From JAEUIV01 sp033763795 (GTDB taxonomy: Bacteria > Planctomycetota > Phycisphaerae > Phycisphaerales > UBA1924), in contig JANRJV010000078.1 of the NCBI GenBank assembly GCA_033763795.1, positions 1-34,385 on the forward strand: a DNA stretch of 34,385 nucleotides, read 5' to 3'. Below the pieces are notes generated by a model. That model did not search any database and was not told where the DNA came from. It saw only the letters and a program-made list of their open reading frames with translations. The position numbers and the translations under genes were made by a program. Shown here in pieces: positions 1 to 8,789 of this stretch (its first letter is position 1; every line of letters begins with the position of its first letter).

Positions 1-315
1 GGCGTGGGGAACATCTACGCCGACGAGTCGCTCTTCGAGGCGGGGGTCAATCCCGCCCTCCACGCGGCCCGGCTCACGGACGAGCAGCGCCGCCGACTGG
101 TCGAAGCTCTGTCCCGCACGCTCGCCCGGGCCGTCGCCGCCCGGGGCTCGACACTCCGGGATTACACCGACGGCCACGGACAGCCCGGAGCCGCCCAGCT
201 GGAGCACCGGGTCTACGGCCGGTCGGGAGAGCGGTGCACGACCTGCCGGACGCCTCTGCGGTCATCCCAGCTCGCCCAGCGGACCACCGTCTGGTGCCCG
301 ACCTGCCAGCCATGA
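1..315 (+). CDS. mutM: Formamidopyrimidine-DNA glycosylase, C-terminal part (5' truncated by window edge)
   Basis: Only the last 104 residues are present; the reading frame is open from the first base, so the gene begins outside the window. Fpg/MutM is a bifunctional base-excision repair glycosylase and AP lyase that removes 8-oxoguanine and formamidopyrimidines. The fragment opens with the conserved GVGNIYADE segment of the helix-two-turn-helix DNA-binding domain. It ends in the family zinc finger: Cys79, Cys82, Cys99 and Cys102 of the fragment, with the Arg of RTTVWCPTCQ just before the last pair, where the family keeps a DNA-contacting Arg. The N-terminal catalytic Pro is not visible. The spacing of these motifs favours Fpg over Nei, which is the alternative. 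It ends facing the dnaA gene across a 529-base gap. Confidence 0.93.
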   Translation, partial: GVGNIYADESLFEAGVNPALHAARLTDEQRRRLVEALSRTLARAVAARGSTLRDYTDGHGQPGAAQLEHRVYGRSGERCTTCRTPLRSSQLAQRTTVWCPTCQP

Positions 316-380
316 TCACCCCCCCGGGGAGCCCGGGCTCGCACGCCCCCGCCCGCCTACGGGACGGACCCCGCGGGCAC

Positions 381-389
381 TTATCCACA
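381..389 (+). promoter_or_regulatory. DnaA box (perfect TTATCCACA)
   Basis: Exact match to the consensus DnaA-binding 9-mer, 66 bases after the fpg stop codon. It forms the left edge of an inverted repeat, ccacacgg (385-392) with ccgtgtgg (405-412). Confidence 0.7.
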
Positions 390-519
390 CGGCAGAGCGC
401 AGATCCGTGTGGTTTTCCGATGGATCAGCCCTTAGCTCGATCCGAACAGGGCCATCATCCTGTCTTCATGATGATGAAAGAGAATCCTTCTTCATCTCTC
501 GTAGAAGGTGCTGGCGCTT

Positions 520-528
520 TGGGGATAA
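520..528 (-). promoter_or_regulatory. DnaA box-like site (one mismatch)
   Basis: Read on the minus strand it is TTATCCCCA, one base from consensus. It lies inside the relatively AT-rich part of the gap. Confidence 0.45.
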
Positions 529-708
529 CTGACGCCTCCCGCTGTAAACCACGGCTTTTCAGGTACTTAGAGACACTTGTCGCTTGAACAAGGTGTCGCC
601 ATGGCGCCGGGACCAGACCGGCAGGAACGGCGCGTCTGTCGGTCCCGGAGCCAAAGAACAGGTCTTCCACACCCTGTCCCCGGCGCGTTGCGCCAGCAGC
701 GATCCAAG

Positions 709-717
709 TTATCCACA
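709..717 (+). promoter_or_regulatory. DnaA box (perfect TTATCCACA)
   Basis: Second exact consensus DnaA box, same orientation as the one at 381, about 130 bases beyond the dnaA stop codon. A two-mismatch relative (TCTTCCACA) sits at 663-671. Confidence 0.7.
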
Positions 718-844
718 GGGCGCACACTGCTGGCGCACAAGCCTGCGGAGCCCGTGGCGCCGCGACGCGGCCGGGCTGACGGTCAGCACGGCGAGCCGGC
801 CGGGACGCAAGAGAGGGGGACACCAGCACGAGGGGGGGAGGTCT

Positions 845-2290
845 TCAGGCGGACGGAGCCCGCGTGACGCCGGAGGGGCCGTTGCCGGCCGCCTTCACCC
901 GATCGTCGAGGGCGTCCAGGACCCGGCCGAAGTCCGCGTCGGTCTGTCGGCGGCGGTTGATGGCCTTGAGGGCATGCATGACCGTTGTGTGGTCCCGCCC
1001 GCCGAAGTATCCCCCGATCTCTTCGAGGGAGTACCGAGTGTGCTTGCGGGCCAGCCACATGCACACCTGCCGGGGATGAGCGATCGACTTCTGGCGCCGC
1101 TTTGACTGCAGGTCGGTCAGCTTGACGCTGTAGTAGTTGATCACCGCCTCGATGATGTTGTTGATGCTCACCTCGGGCCGGACCGAGGGGCTGTCGGACT
1201 CGAGCGCCCGGCGTGCCAGGTCGAGGGAGACCGCCTCGCCGTCGGCGACGGACAGGGAATGGATCTTGACGACCGCGCCCTCGAGCTCGCGGATGTTGCT
1301 CGAGACGTGCTGGGCGACGTAGCACGCCGCCTCTTCGGGGACGTTCAGCCCGCGGATCCGCCCCTTCTGCTTCACGATCTGGACCCGCGTCTCGTAACAG
1401 GGCGGGTTCATCTGCACGACGAGCCCGCACTGGAAGCGGCTGACCAGCCGGGCTTCGAGGTCAGGGATGTCGGTGGGCGGCGCGTCCGACGAGAGGATGA
1501 TCTGCTTCTGGCCCTGGTACAGGCTGTTGAACGTGTGGAAAAACTCGTCCTGCGTGCGGTCGCGCTTGGCGAGGAAGTGGATGTCATCGATGAGCAGGAC
1601 GTCGACGTCCCGGAACCGGTGGCGGAAGTCGTTCATCTCGCCCGCCTGCACCGCCTCCATGAACTGCGTCATGAACTGCTCGCAGGAGACGTAGTAGATC
1701 GCCATCTCGGGCGAAGCACTGATCAGCCGCTGGCACACGGCCTGCAGAAGGTGCGTCTTGCCCAGCCCGACCCCGCCGTGGACGAACAAGGGGTTGTAGG
1801 TCCGGCCCGGGCTGGCACAGACGGCCAGCGCCGCCGCGTGAGCCAGCCGGTTCTCCGGCCCGACGATGAAATTGTCGAACGTGTAGTCGGGGGAGATCAG
1901 CAGCCCGCCCTGGCGGATGCCACCGGAGCGGTCGGCGGGGCGGACCTCGCCGCCCGTCGTTTCAGCGTGCACCTGGCCGTTGGATCCCGCGGCGGACGAG
2001 CCGGCGGGCGGGCGCGGGGCATTCGTATGCAAGGCCGCCCCGTCGTCGGGGCCCAGGAACCGCACGGAGAGCAGCTTGCCCGTCACCGCCTGCAGGGCTT
2101 CGGTGAACTGTGCGGCACATTGGCGCTGGAGATAGCGCTGCCGAACGCTCTGGTCGACGTACGCCTGGAAGACCCCGCCCTCGATGCCGATGGGCTGGAT
2201 GTCTTCGAACCACTGGCGGCATGTGTCCGGGTGGTTCTGGCGGAGATGCCACAGCACATCCTGCCAGACCGCCCGATCAGGCTTGGCCAT
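845..2290 (-). CDS. dnaA: Chromosomal replication initiator protein DnaA
   Basis: Encodes 481 residues, a normal DnaA length. DnaA binds 9-mer boxes at oriC, oligomerises with ATP and opens the duplex for DnaB loading. Domains in order: domain I about 1-80; a Pro/Gly/Ser-rich linker (domain II) about 85-130; AAA+ core with Walker A GGVGLGKTH (172-180), Walker B VLLIDD (231-236) and the arginine finger in LVSRF (Arg285); and a C-terminal DNA-binding domain with the DnaA signature around RKHTRYSLEEIGG and GRDHTTVMHA (about 415-440). The frame stays open further upstream to 2422. I chose the ATG at 2290 because GGAAGG lies seven bases before it and the protein then starts at the usual domain I position. 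The nearest upstream minus-strand gene is the RNase Z-like one, 179 bases away. Expected partners such as dnaN are not next to it. Confidence 0.97.
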   Translation of the reverse strand: MAKPDRAVWQDVLWHLRQNHPDTCRQWFEDIQPIGIEGGVFQAYVDQSVRQRYLQRQCAAQFTEALQAVTGKLLSVRFLGPDDGAALHTNAPRPPAGSSAAGSNGQVHAETTGGEVRPADRSGGIRQGGLLISPDYTFDNFIVGPENRLAHAAALAVCASPGRTYNPLFVHGGVGLGKTHLLQAVCQRLISASPEMAIYYVSCEQFMTQFMEAVQAGEMNDFRHRFRDVDVLLIDDIHFLAKRDRTQDEFFHTFNSLYQGQKQIILSSDAPPTDIPDLEARLVSRFQCGLVVQMNPPCYETRVQIVKQKGRIRGLNVPEEAACYVAQHVSSNIRELEGAVVKIHSLSVADGEAVSLDLARRALESDSPSVRPEVSINNIIEAVINYYSVKLTDLQSKRRQKSIAHPRQVCMWLARKHTRYSLEEIGGYFGGRDHTTVMHALKAINRRRQTDADFGRVLDALDDRVKAAGNGPSGVTRAPSA

Positions 2291-2469
2291 CGACGAACCT
2301 TCCGGCGTCAGACGCCGGTCGAAAGACGGTGTGTGCCGACTTCGCTCTGCGTCATGCGCGTCTCCACCGATCTTCGCATGACACACACATCCCACCAGAG
2401 CGACTCGTGCGTTGCAATTCAATCGAACGTACGGATGAAGAGGGGCGCTGTCAACACGATTGCGCGGGT

Positions 2470-3504
2470 TTACGGGCGCGAGCGCGCACCGGGCCGGAAT
2501 CCGCCGCGCGGCGGACCGGAGCGCGGCGGTCCGCCTCGGCCTCCGAACCCGCCCGGACGGGGCGGCGGCGGCATCGGCGCGCCCGTGCGCTCGGCCTCGG
2601 CGCGCAGCGCCTCGTACTCCTGCCGCTCGTATTTAGTCTTGTTCTCGCGGTAATCCATGAGAAACTCGACACGGTCGGCCTGCTGGGGCTTGACAAGCTT
2701 GCGCAGCGACTTCCGCGCTTCAAGAATGTTCGACCGGCGCGACAGGTGAATGAGCACCAGCTTCTGGCACTCCAGCACGCCCAGCCACTCGGCGATGTCG
2801 CGCAGATGCAGGTGCTTTCCCACCACCGCGCGATCGCGGTGATCGTCCTCGGTGAATGTGCACTCAGCGATCACCACCTGGCTCTTGCGGACGTCCTCGC
2901 GGATCAGCCAGGGGCCCGGGCACGTGTCCCCCACGTACGACACCAGAGGCACGTGCAGGATCCGCGTGATGTCCACCCCCTGGTCCTTCAGCTCCCGCAG
3001 CTTCTCCTGGGGCAGCTCGTAGTACTCAGGCTTGAGCTTGCTCCGCCGCTCGTACACCGTGTAGCCCGCGGCGGGGCACGTGTGCTCGACGGGGAACGAG
3101 CGCACAAGAATGTTGTTCTTGATCTCGAACTCGCTGGTTTCGTCCATCTCGACGAGGTTGAAGGGCGTCACCTGCTCCTCGAGCGCGACGTACCCCTCCA
3201 TCATGCGGCGGATGGCGGGCCCGATCGCCTTGGGACACAGGATCGTCCCGGGCCCCATCCCCTGGAACACACGCTGGGAGCAGTAGTACGCCAGGCCCCC
3301 GATGTGATCCATGTGCCCGTGCGAGACCGCCACGACCTTGCTCGCCAGCGCGGCCCGGGGACAGACCCCCATGTCGAAACAGATGTCCAGCTCGGGCACC
3401 TGGATGCATGTCGCTTCGCCGGCGATCGACGTGCCCTGCACGCGGAACGGCGGGATGAACAGGAAGCCCAGGCCACCTTCCTTCGGCGGCGGTTTCGGAA
3501 TCAT
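2470..3504 (-). CDS. Ribonuclease Z-like metallo-beta-lactamase-fold hydrolase with RGG-like tail
   Basis: 344 residues. The metallo-beta-lactamase signature HGHMDH is at 62-67. Further probable metal ligands are His141 (in VEHTC), Asp193 (in VGDTC) and His253 (in LIHLS), the arrangement seen in RNase Z/ElaC-type enzymes that cut tRNA 3' trailers. The tail after about residue 311 is low complexity: proline run, then GGFGGRGG, PPRSG and PPRGG blocks, resembling RNA-binding RGG regions. The start at 3504 is supported by GGAGG six bases upstream. The longer open frame further upstream has no such site and runs into the divergent carboxypeptidase promoter area. RNA processing is the likely role, but other MBL hydrolases cannot be excluded. 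The gene sits directly upstream of dnaA on the same strand. Confidence 0.8.
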   Translation of the reverse strand: MIPKPPPKEGGLGFLFIPPFRVQGTSIAGEATCIQVPELDICFDMGVCPRAALASKVVAVSHGHMDHIGGLAYYCSQRVFQGMGPGTILCPKAIGPAIRRMMEGYVALEEQVTPFNLVEMDETSEFEIKNNILVRSFPVEHTCPAAGYTVYERRSKLKPEYYELPQEKLRELKDQGVDITRILHVPLVSYVGDTCPGPWLIREDVRKSQVVIAECTFTEDDHRDRAVVGKHLHLRDIAEWLGVLECQKLVLIHLSRRSNILEARKSLRKLVKPQQADRVEFLMDYRENKTKYERQEYEALRAEAERTGAPMPPPPRPGGFGGRGGPPRSGPPRGGFRPGARSRP

Positions 3505-3687
3505 CGCGAACCTCCAACAGACAGGCTTCCGCCCGGCTTGGACCACACCAGCAACGAGCTCCGATGCTAACCGCCCGGCGTCCCTGCATCCACCCGAGTC
3601 CAGGCCGGATTGCGGAACTTTCGCGCACGACCACGGGTACCATTTTTTCTTCGCGCCGCGTGAAACTTCCGCGCGCAAGGAGCGCAC

Positions 3688-5268
3688 ATGCCCGCCGACC
3701 GTCGCACCCGCTCGGCCCGATCCTCCCGCCCGGGCCGTTCCACCGATGAGAAAGCCGCGCTCACCGCGCTGGCCGCGGAGCTGCGCCGCGTCGCGGTCTT
3801 CTCCTCTGTTGGGAGCCTGCTGGGGTGGGATCAGGAGACGATGATGCCCGCGCGCGGCGCCGCCCACCGCGCCGAGCAGATACAGGCCGTCTCCTCGATC
3901 GCGCACGAGATGCGGACCTCGAGGAAGCTGGGCGACCTGCTCGCCGCAGCCGAGGATCAGGCCGAAGCGCAAGGCCCCGCCGCCCGCGCCGGGCTCGCGC
4001 TGGTCCGCAGGGACTACGAGCGGGCCCGCAAGCTGCCCTCTTCGCTCGTCGCGGAGCTCGCCCGCACCGCCTCGCTGGGCATGGAGGCGTGGAAGGGCGC
4101 CCGGCAGCGATCGGATTTCAAGGCGTTCCTCCCCTGGCTGCGGGAGACGATCCGCCTCTCGCGCGAGAAAGCCGCGTGCTACGGCCCCACGCCGGGCGCT
4201 TCGCGCCGCGACTTCGAGCTCTACGACGCCCTCCTCGAGGACTACGAGCCCGGGATGACCGCGGCCCAGCTCCGCGCGATCTTCGGCCCGCTCCGCGCCC
4301 GGCTCGTGCCGCTCATCGCCGCCGTCGCCCGCGCCGACGAGCCCTCACTCAAGCCGGCGCGCCGCGCCTTCCCCATCGAGCAGCAGAAGGAGTTCGTCCG
4401 CCGCGTCTGCGCCGCCATCGGCTTCGACTTCGACGCCGGCCGAATGGACCAGTCGGCCCACCCGTTCTGCGACAGCATGGGCCCGGGCGACACACGCATC
4501 ACCAACCGCTACCGCGACGACGGCTGGACCGACGCCCTCTCCACCGCCATGCACGAAGCGGGCCACGCGATGTACGAGCAGGGACTGCCCAAGGCCAGGC
4601 ACTTCGGCCACCCCTTCGCCGAGGCGGTCTCGCTGGGCATCCACGAGAGCCAGTCGCGCCTATGGGAGAATCTCGTCGGCCGCTCGCGCCCCTTCTGGAC
4701 CTGGGCCCGCAGCGAGGCCATCGCGGTCTTCGGCTCCGTCGTCCGCCGCGACACCGCCGACGACCTCTACCGCGCGGTGAACATCGTCAAGCCCAACCTC
4801 ATCCGCGTCGAGAGCGACGAGCTCACCTACAACCTGCACATCATGCTGCGCTTCGACCTGGAGCGGGCCATGGTCGCCCAGGAGCTGGACCCCGCGGACC
4901 TGCCGGGCGAGTGGAACGCGCGCCTCAAGTCGGACCTGGGACTGAAGGTGCCCGACGACCGCCGCGGCTGCCTGCAGGACGTCCACTGGTCCGCCGGCCT
5001 CGTCGGCTACTTCCCGACGTACACCCTGGGCAACCTCTACGCCTCACAGTTCTGGGAGAAGATGGGCCGCGACGTCCCGCGCCGCGAGAAGCTCTTGGAG
5101 CAGGGCGAGTTCGCGTCGGTCCTGGCGTGGCTGCGCAAGAACATCCACGCCCACGGCCGCCGCTACACCGCCGCCGAGCTGTGCCGGCGCGTCACCGGAG
5201 CGCCGCTCTCGCACGACGCGCTGCTCCGCCACCTGGAGCGAAAAGTTCTGGCGGTGTACGGCGGATAA
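3688..5268 (+). CDS. M32-family metallocarboxypeptidase (thermostable carboxypeptidase type)
   Basis: 526 residues, close to the roughly 500 typical for M32, with a short Arg/Ser-rich N-terminal extension. M32 enzymes are cytoplasmic zinc carboxypeptidases that remove C-terminal residues from peptides. All the family motifs can be read: HPF (258-260), DTRIT (268-272), zinc site HEAGH (289-293) with catalytic Glu290, HESQS (319-323), the IRVESDE segment carrying a later acidic ligand, and LQDVHW near the C-terminus. The ATG at 3688 follows AAGGAG with normal spacing. It is divergent from the RNase Z-like gene (183-base gap) and 39 bases before the AbgT-type transporter gene. The two may be cotranscribed, and pairing a peptidase with an importer of aminobenzoyl-glutamate-type dipeptides is plausible. 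Confidence 0.94.
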   Translation: MPADRRTRSARSSRPGRSTDEKAALTALAAELRRVAVFSSVGSLLGWDQETMMPARGAAHRAEQIQAVSSIAHEMRTSRKLGDLLAAAEDQAEAQGPAARAGLALVRRDYERARKLPSSLVAELARTASLGMEAWKGARQRSDFKAFLPWLRETIRLSREKAACYGPTPGASRRDFELYDALLEDYEPGMTAAQLRAIFGPLRARLVPLIAAVARADEPSLKPARRAFPIEQQKEFVRRVCAAIGFDFDAGRMDQSAHPFCDSMGPGDTRITNRYRDDGWTDALSTAMHEAGHAMYEQGLPKARHFGHPFAEAVSLGIHESQSRLWENLVGRSRPFWTWARSEAIAVFGSVVRRDTADDLYRAVNIVKPNLIRVESDELTYNLHIMLRFDLERAMVAQELDPADLPGEWNARLKSDLGLKVPDDRRGCLQDVHWSAGLVGYFPTYTLGNLYASQFWEKMGRDVPRREKLLEQGEFASVLAWLRKNIHAHGRRYTAAELCRRVTGAPLSHDALLRHLERKVLAVYGG

Positions 5269-5307
5269 GCGCTCGCCCCCGCCGCACGAGCGGTACATTC
5301 CCCGCCC

Positions 5308-6990
5308 ATGAACACGACACCCCGGCGTGGCATGGGCGAGCGGCTGCTGGACGCGGTCGAGTGGGTCGGCAACAAGCTGCCCGATCCGGTGTTCCTCTTC
5401 CTGGGATGCGCGCTGCTCGTCATGGCGCTCTCCGCCGTCGGCGCCTCGATGGGCTGGGAGGTCCAGCCCGTCCGCCCGGCGATCGTCACCGAGCCCTTGC
5501 TCGACGCCTCGGGAGCGCCCCTGCTCGATGCACAGGGCGCGCCGCAGACCAGGCCCGTCCTCGACGCCAAGGGCGCGCCGGTGGTCGAGCTGCAATCGGC
5601 GGGCGACCCGGTACGGCCCCGCAGCCTGCTCTCTTCCGAGGGCCTGTGGTGGGCCCTGCAGTCGATGGTCTCGAACTTCATCAACTTCCCGCCGCTGGGC
5701 ATCGTGCTCGCCGGCATGCTGGGGATCGGCGTGGCGGAGAAGGTGGGGTTCTTCGCAGCCGCGATGAAGTGGCTCGCCCTCATCACGCCCGGCAAGCTGC
5801 TGACCCCAATGATCGTCTTCATAGGCGTGATGTCGAACGTCGCCAGCGACGCCGGGTACATCGTGCTCCCTCCCCTGGCGGCGGCCCTCTACCTGGCTCT
5901 GGGACGCCCGCCGGTCGTCGGCATCGCCGCCGCGTTCGCCGGCGTCTCGGCCGGCTTCTCAGCCAACCTCCTCATCAGCGCCACCGACGCGCTCATGGCG
6001 GGACTCACCACCGCGGGAGCCCGCATCCTCGACCCCAACTACACCGTCAACCCGACGTGCAACTGGTACTTCCTCGCCGCGTCGACCTTCCTCCTCACGC
6101 TCGTCGGGTGGGCGGTCACGGCGTGGCTCGTCGAGCCCCGGCTCATGAAGCGAGTGCCCGAGCAAGGCGGGCCCGTCCCCCGCAGCGCCTCGGAGCTCAA
6201 TCAGCAGCGGCTCTCGCCCGGTGAACAGCGCGGGCTCATGCTCGCCCTCGTCGCGGAGCTCGCCGCACTGGCGATCGTCCTGGCGCTCGTCCTCGTCCCG
6301 GGCTGGCCCCTGCACGGCCCGGTCAGCGACGCGCCCTCCGCCGCTCCCAAGTGGACCCAGGCGGTCATCCCCCTCATCATCTTCCTCTTCCTCGCCCCCG
6401 CGCTCGCCTACGGCTGGGCCGTCGGCGAGATCCGCTCCCAGAAGGACATCGCAAAGGCCTTCACCCACGCCATGGCCCAGATGGCACCGATCATCGTGCT
6501 CGCCTTCTTCGCCGGCCAGTTCATCGCATACTTCCGCTACTCCAACCTCGACCAGATGCTCGCGTTCACCGGCGGCAAGGCGCTTGTCGACGCCCAGCTC
6601 CCGCCCAGCCTGCTGCTCGTCGGCATCGTCGTGCTCACCGCCACCGTCAACCTGTTCATGGGCTCGATGAGCGCCAAGTGGACCATGCTCAGCCCGATCC
6701 TCGTGCCCATGCTCATGATGACCGGCATGAGCCCGGAGCTCACGCAGGCCGCCTACCGCGTGGGCGACAGCGTCACCAACGTCATCACGCCCCTGAACTC
6801 CTACCTCGTCATCATCCTGGTCGCGCTGCAGCGCTACAACAGGTCCGCGGGCATGGGAACCCTCATCGCCACCATGCTCCCCTACGCGCTGGTCTTCGGC
6901 GTGCTGTGGACGATCTTCCTCGTCGCGTGGGTCGCCCTGGGGCTGCCGCTGGGCCCCGACACGAACCTGCAGTACATCCCCGCGGGCTGA
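5308..6990 (+). CDS. AbgT-family transporter (p-aminobenzoyl-glutamate type)
   Basis: 560 residues, hydrophobic, with about a dozen membrane segments. The order of conserved stretches fits AbgT: an N-terminal WVGNKLPDPVFLF, then NFINFPPLGIVLAG, a VMSNVASDAGYIVLPPLA segment, and late GSMSAKWTMLSPI and VTNVITPLNSY segments. Family members move p-aminobenzoyl-glutamate or export p-aminobenzoate and sulfonamides; the substrate here cannot be read from sequence. The loop after TM1 (residues about 50-115) is enlarged and contains three near-identical octamers, LLDASGAP, LLDAQGAP and VLDAKGAP (64-71, 72-79, 84-91). It follows the M32 carboxypeptidase by 39 bases and is the last housekeeping gene before the capsid-type block. 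Confidence 0.92.
   Translation: MNTTPRRGMGERLLDAVEWVGNKLPDPVFLFLGCALLVMALSAVGASMGWEVQPVRPAIVTEPLLDASGAPLLDAQGAPQTRPVLDAKGAPVVELQSAGDPVRPRSLLSSEGLWWALQSMVSNFINFPPLGIVLAGMLGIGVAEKVGFFAAAMKWLALITPGKLLTPMIVFIGVMSNVASDAGYIVLPPLAAALYLALGRPPVVGIAAAFAGVSAGFSANLLISATDALMAGLTTAGARILDPNYTVNPTCNWYFLAASTFLLTLVGWAVTAWLVEPRLMKRVPEQGGPVPRSASELNQQRLSPGEQRGLMLALVAELAALAIVLALVLVPGWPLHGPVSDAPSAAPKWTQAVIPLIIFLFLAPALAYGWAVGEIRSQKDIAKAFTHAMAQMAPIIVLAFFAGQFIAYFRYSNLDQMLAFTGGKALVDAQLPPSLLLVGIVVLTATVNLFMGSMSAKWTMLSPILVPMLMMTGMSPELTQAAYRVGDSVTNVITPLNSYLVIILVALQRYNRSAGMGTLIATMLPYALVFGVLWTIFLVAWVALGLPLGPDTNLQYIPAG
5497..5580 (+). repeat. In-frame octapeptide repeat in the AbgT-type transporter loop
   Basis: Three copies of an eight-residue unit (L/V-L-D-A-x-G-A-P). 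Copies one and two are adjacent and the third follows a four-residue spacer. The repeat lies in the loop between the first two membrane segments, predicted outside the cytoplasm. Confidence 0.8.
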
Positions 6991-7249
6991 GCGCCGGGCT
7001 CGCTCCTTCGGCGATGCACCGCGGTTGTGCGCGCGGCCCCGCCGGGCCGGCCGCGAACCTCCGCGCAAAATCCGAAACTCGCGCACGCCCCTGAACGGTG
7101 AGCCCTTGCGCGCTCGCCCGCGTCGTCCCGCACGCCGCGCCGTGCGCGCGCCGCTGTCCGTGCGCCCGATGGTGTGGCCCGCTCGACGGGAGCGGCCCCG
7201 ACCAACCGCGGCGGGAAGCAACCCCCGCCCAACCTGACGAGGCGAATCG
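6991..7249. other. Non-coding gap before the capsid-type block
   Basis: 259 bases without a supportable gene. I see no clear terminator, promoter pair, tRNA or direct repeat that could mark an integration site. A GAGG Shine-Dalgarno at 7239-7242 serves the portal gene. Confidence 0.5.
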
Positions 7250-8728
7250 ATGCCCTGGGACCTCTCGCCGTTCGCTGATGCGGGGCTCACCCCGGATCTT
7301 CTGGAATCGCTTCTGGGCGAGCACGAAACACGCGTGCGGCCCGAGCTCCGGAGACTCTGGGACTACTACCGCAACCCCGCCGACGCCCCGGCCCGGCGCG
7401 GGTCGCGCTTGCGAGCCCCGCTCGCGAGCGGCGGGAACCCAGGGCCCGCCGCCGCCTCGCTCGCCCAGGCGTCGGGGCTCCCGCACCGCCTGATGAAGCC
7501 CGCCGCCGACCCCTCGGAAGGCCCGCGCGAGATCGTCATCGAGAACGACATCGCCTGGCGCATCGACGCCCTCGTCGACTTCGCCTGCGGCAAGGCGCCC
7601 GAGATCCGCAGCGCCGCCCCCGACCCGGGACGACGCGCCGAGATCGACGCGGCCCTCGACGCCGCGTGGCGACGCTCGGGCGGGCCGTCCCTGCTGCAGG
7701 AGGCCTGCCTGCTCGCGTGTGTCTACGGCTCGGTCGACTTCGTCCTCCGCGAGGGGCCCGACCCCGCCGTCGAGATCATCGAGCCGACCCGCGCCGTCCC
7801 CGTGCTCGACGCGGGCGACTATCGGCGGCTGCTCGCCTACGTCATCCACGTCCCCAAGGGCGGCGCGACCTCCGGCGGGTCGGACGTTCAGCCCGCCGCC
7901 CCGCGCTGGTTTGCCGAGATGTTCCGCCGCCGCTCGGCGCCGCCCGACACGCGGCCGCCCGAGGTCGTCGAGATCCTGGCGCCCGGGCACCGCCAGGTCT
8001 ACGACGAGGGAAAGCTCGTCGTCGACGACCCGCTGACCCTGGGCGAGCTGCCGGTCGTGCACGTCCAGAACGCGGCGCAGCCCTTCGCCTTCGCCGGCCT
8101 CTCCGACGTCGAGCCGCTGATCCCGCTGCAGGACGAGCTCAACACCAGGCTCTCAGACCGGGCCCACCGCGTGACGCTCCAGAGCTTCAACATGTTCCTG
8201 GCCCGCGGCATCGAGCCCCCGCGAGCCGCGGGAGAGGCGCTCCGCGTCGCGCCGGGACAGGTCTGGTTCGCCGACAACCCCGACGCGGACATCAAGGCCT
8301 TCGGCGGCGACGGCGACTCCCCCAGCGAAACCCGACACATCGACGAGCTGCGCGAAGCCATGGACAAGACCAGCGGCGTCTCGCCCGTCGTCATCGGGGT
8401 CATCCGCGAGCGGCTCGGGCACCTCTCCAGCGAGAACGCGCTCCGCCTCACGCTCAGCGGAATCCTCAGCAAGACCGCCCGCAAGCGCCAGGCCTTCGGC
8501 GCCGCGATCGAGCGCCTCTGCAGGCTCGTCCTCGCATCGCTCGACCGCGCGGGCACGCTCCGCACCGCTCCCGCCGAGCGCGGCGTCAGCGTCCGCTGGC
8601 CCGACCCCCTGCCGATCGACGACCGCGCCCGCCTCTCCGCCGCGCTCATGAAGCGCGAGCTGGGTGTCCCCGCAGAGCGCGTCCTCGCGGAGCTGGGCTA
8701 CGCCGGGACCGACGACCCCTCCCGCTGA
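7250..8728 (+). CDS. Phage portal protein, SPP1 Gp6-like
   Basis: 492 residues, normal for an SPP1-type portal. In phages twelve copies form the ring at one capsid vertex through which DNA passes. Signs of the family: an early RRLWDYYRNP segment, IENDIAWRIDALVDFACGKAPEI near residue 95-118 (split here as the conserved 'N-x-I...FxxGKAPE' region), the wing-like segment ending in LPVVHVQNA, the SDVEPLIPLQDELN segment, and the helical stem region from DKTSGVSPVVIGV through ENALRLTLSGIL and a long basic helix. GAGG seven bases before the ATG supports the start. No terminase gene precedes it, although phage portals normally follow one. Codon use (strong preference for C-ending codons) matches the adjoining housekeeping genes at 3688-6990. 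Family call is strong; function in this genome is unknown. Confidence 0.88.
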   Translation: MPWDLSPFADAGLTPDLLESLLGEHETRVRPELRRLWDYYRNPADAPARRGSRLRAPLASGGNPGPAAASLAQASGLPHRLMKPAADPSEGPREIVIENDIAWRIDALVDFACGKAPEIRSAAPDPGRRAEIDAALDAAWRRSGGPSLLQEACLLACVYGSVDFVLREGPDPAVEIIEPTRAVPVLDAGDYRRLLAYVIHVPKGGATSGGSDVQPAAPRWFAEMFRRRSAPPDTRPPEVVEILAPGHRQVYDEGKLVVDDPLTLGELPVVHVQNAAQPFAFAGLSDVEPLIPLQDELNTRLSDRAHRVTLQSFNMFLARGIEPPRAAGEALRVAPGQVWFADNPDADIKAFGGDGDSPSETRHIDELREAMDKTSGVSPVVIGVIRERLGHLSSENALRLTLSGILSKTARKRQAFGAAIERLCRLVLASLDRAGTLRTAPAERGVSVRWPDPLPIDDRARLSAALMKRELGVPAERVLAELGYAGTDDPSR

Positions 8729-8789
8729 ACCGATCGCCCCGCGCCACCACCCGAAGCACCAGCACACCACCACACGGAGACACACACCG

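Larger units (their letters stand above)
316..844. other. oriC: Candidate replication origin (oriC) in the fpg-dnaA gap
   Basis: This 529-base stretch has no convincing gene. It lies between the 3' ends of fpg and dnaA. It holds two perfect DnaA boxes (TTATCCACA at 381-389 and 709-717), a one-mismatch box on the minus strand (520-528) and a weaker two-mismatch match (663-671). The stretch from about 430 to 600 is visibly richer in A and T than its surroundings and could serve as an unwinding element. An 8-bp inverted repeat (385-392 with 405-412) overlaps the first box and is followed by TTTT, so it may also terminate fpg. Origins next to dnaA are common, but here the candidate is downstream of dnaA and dnaN is not adjacent. 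The call is inference from motif content. Confidence 0.5.

Noticed and set aside
385..416. fpg terminator hairpin
   Set aside because: An 8-bp inverted repeat followed by TTTT exists, but the 12-base loop and short T-run are weak and it overlaps a DnaA box; noted only within the oriC entry.
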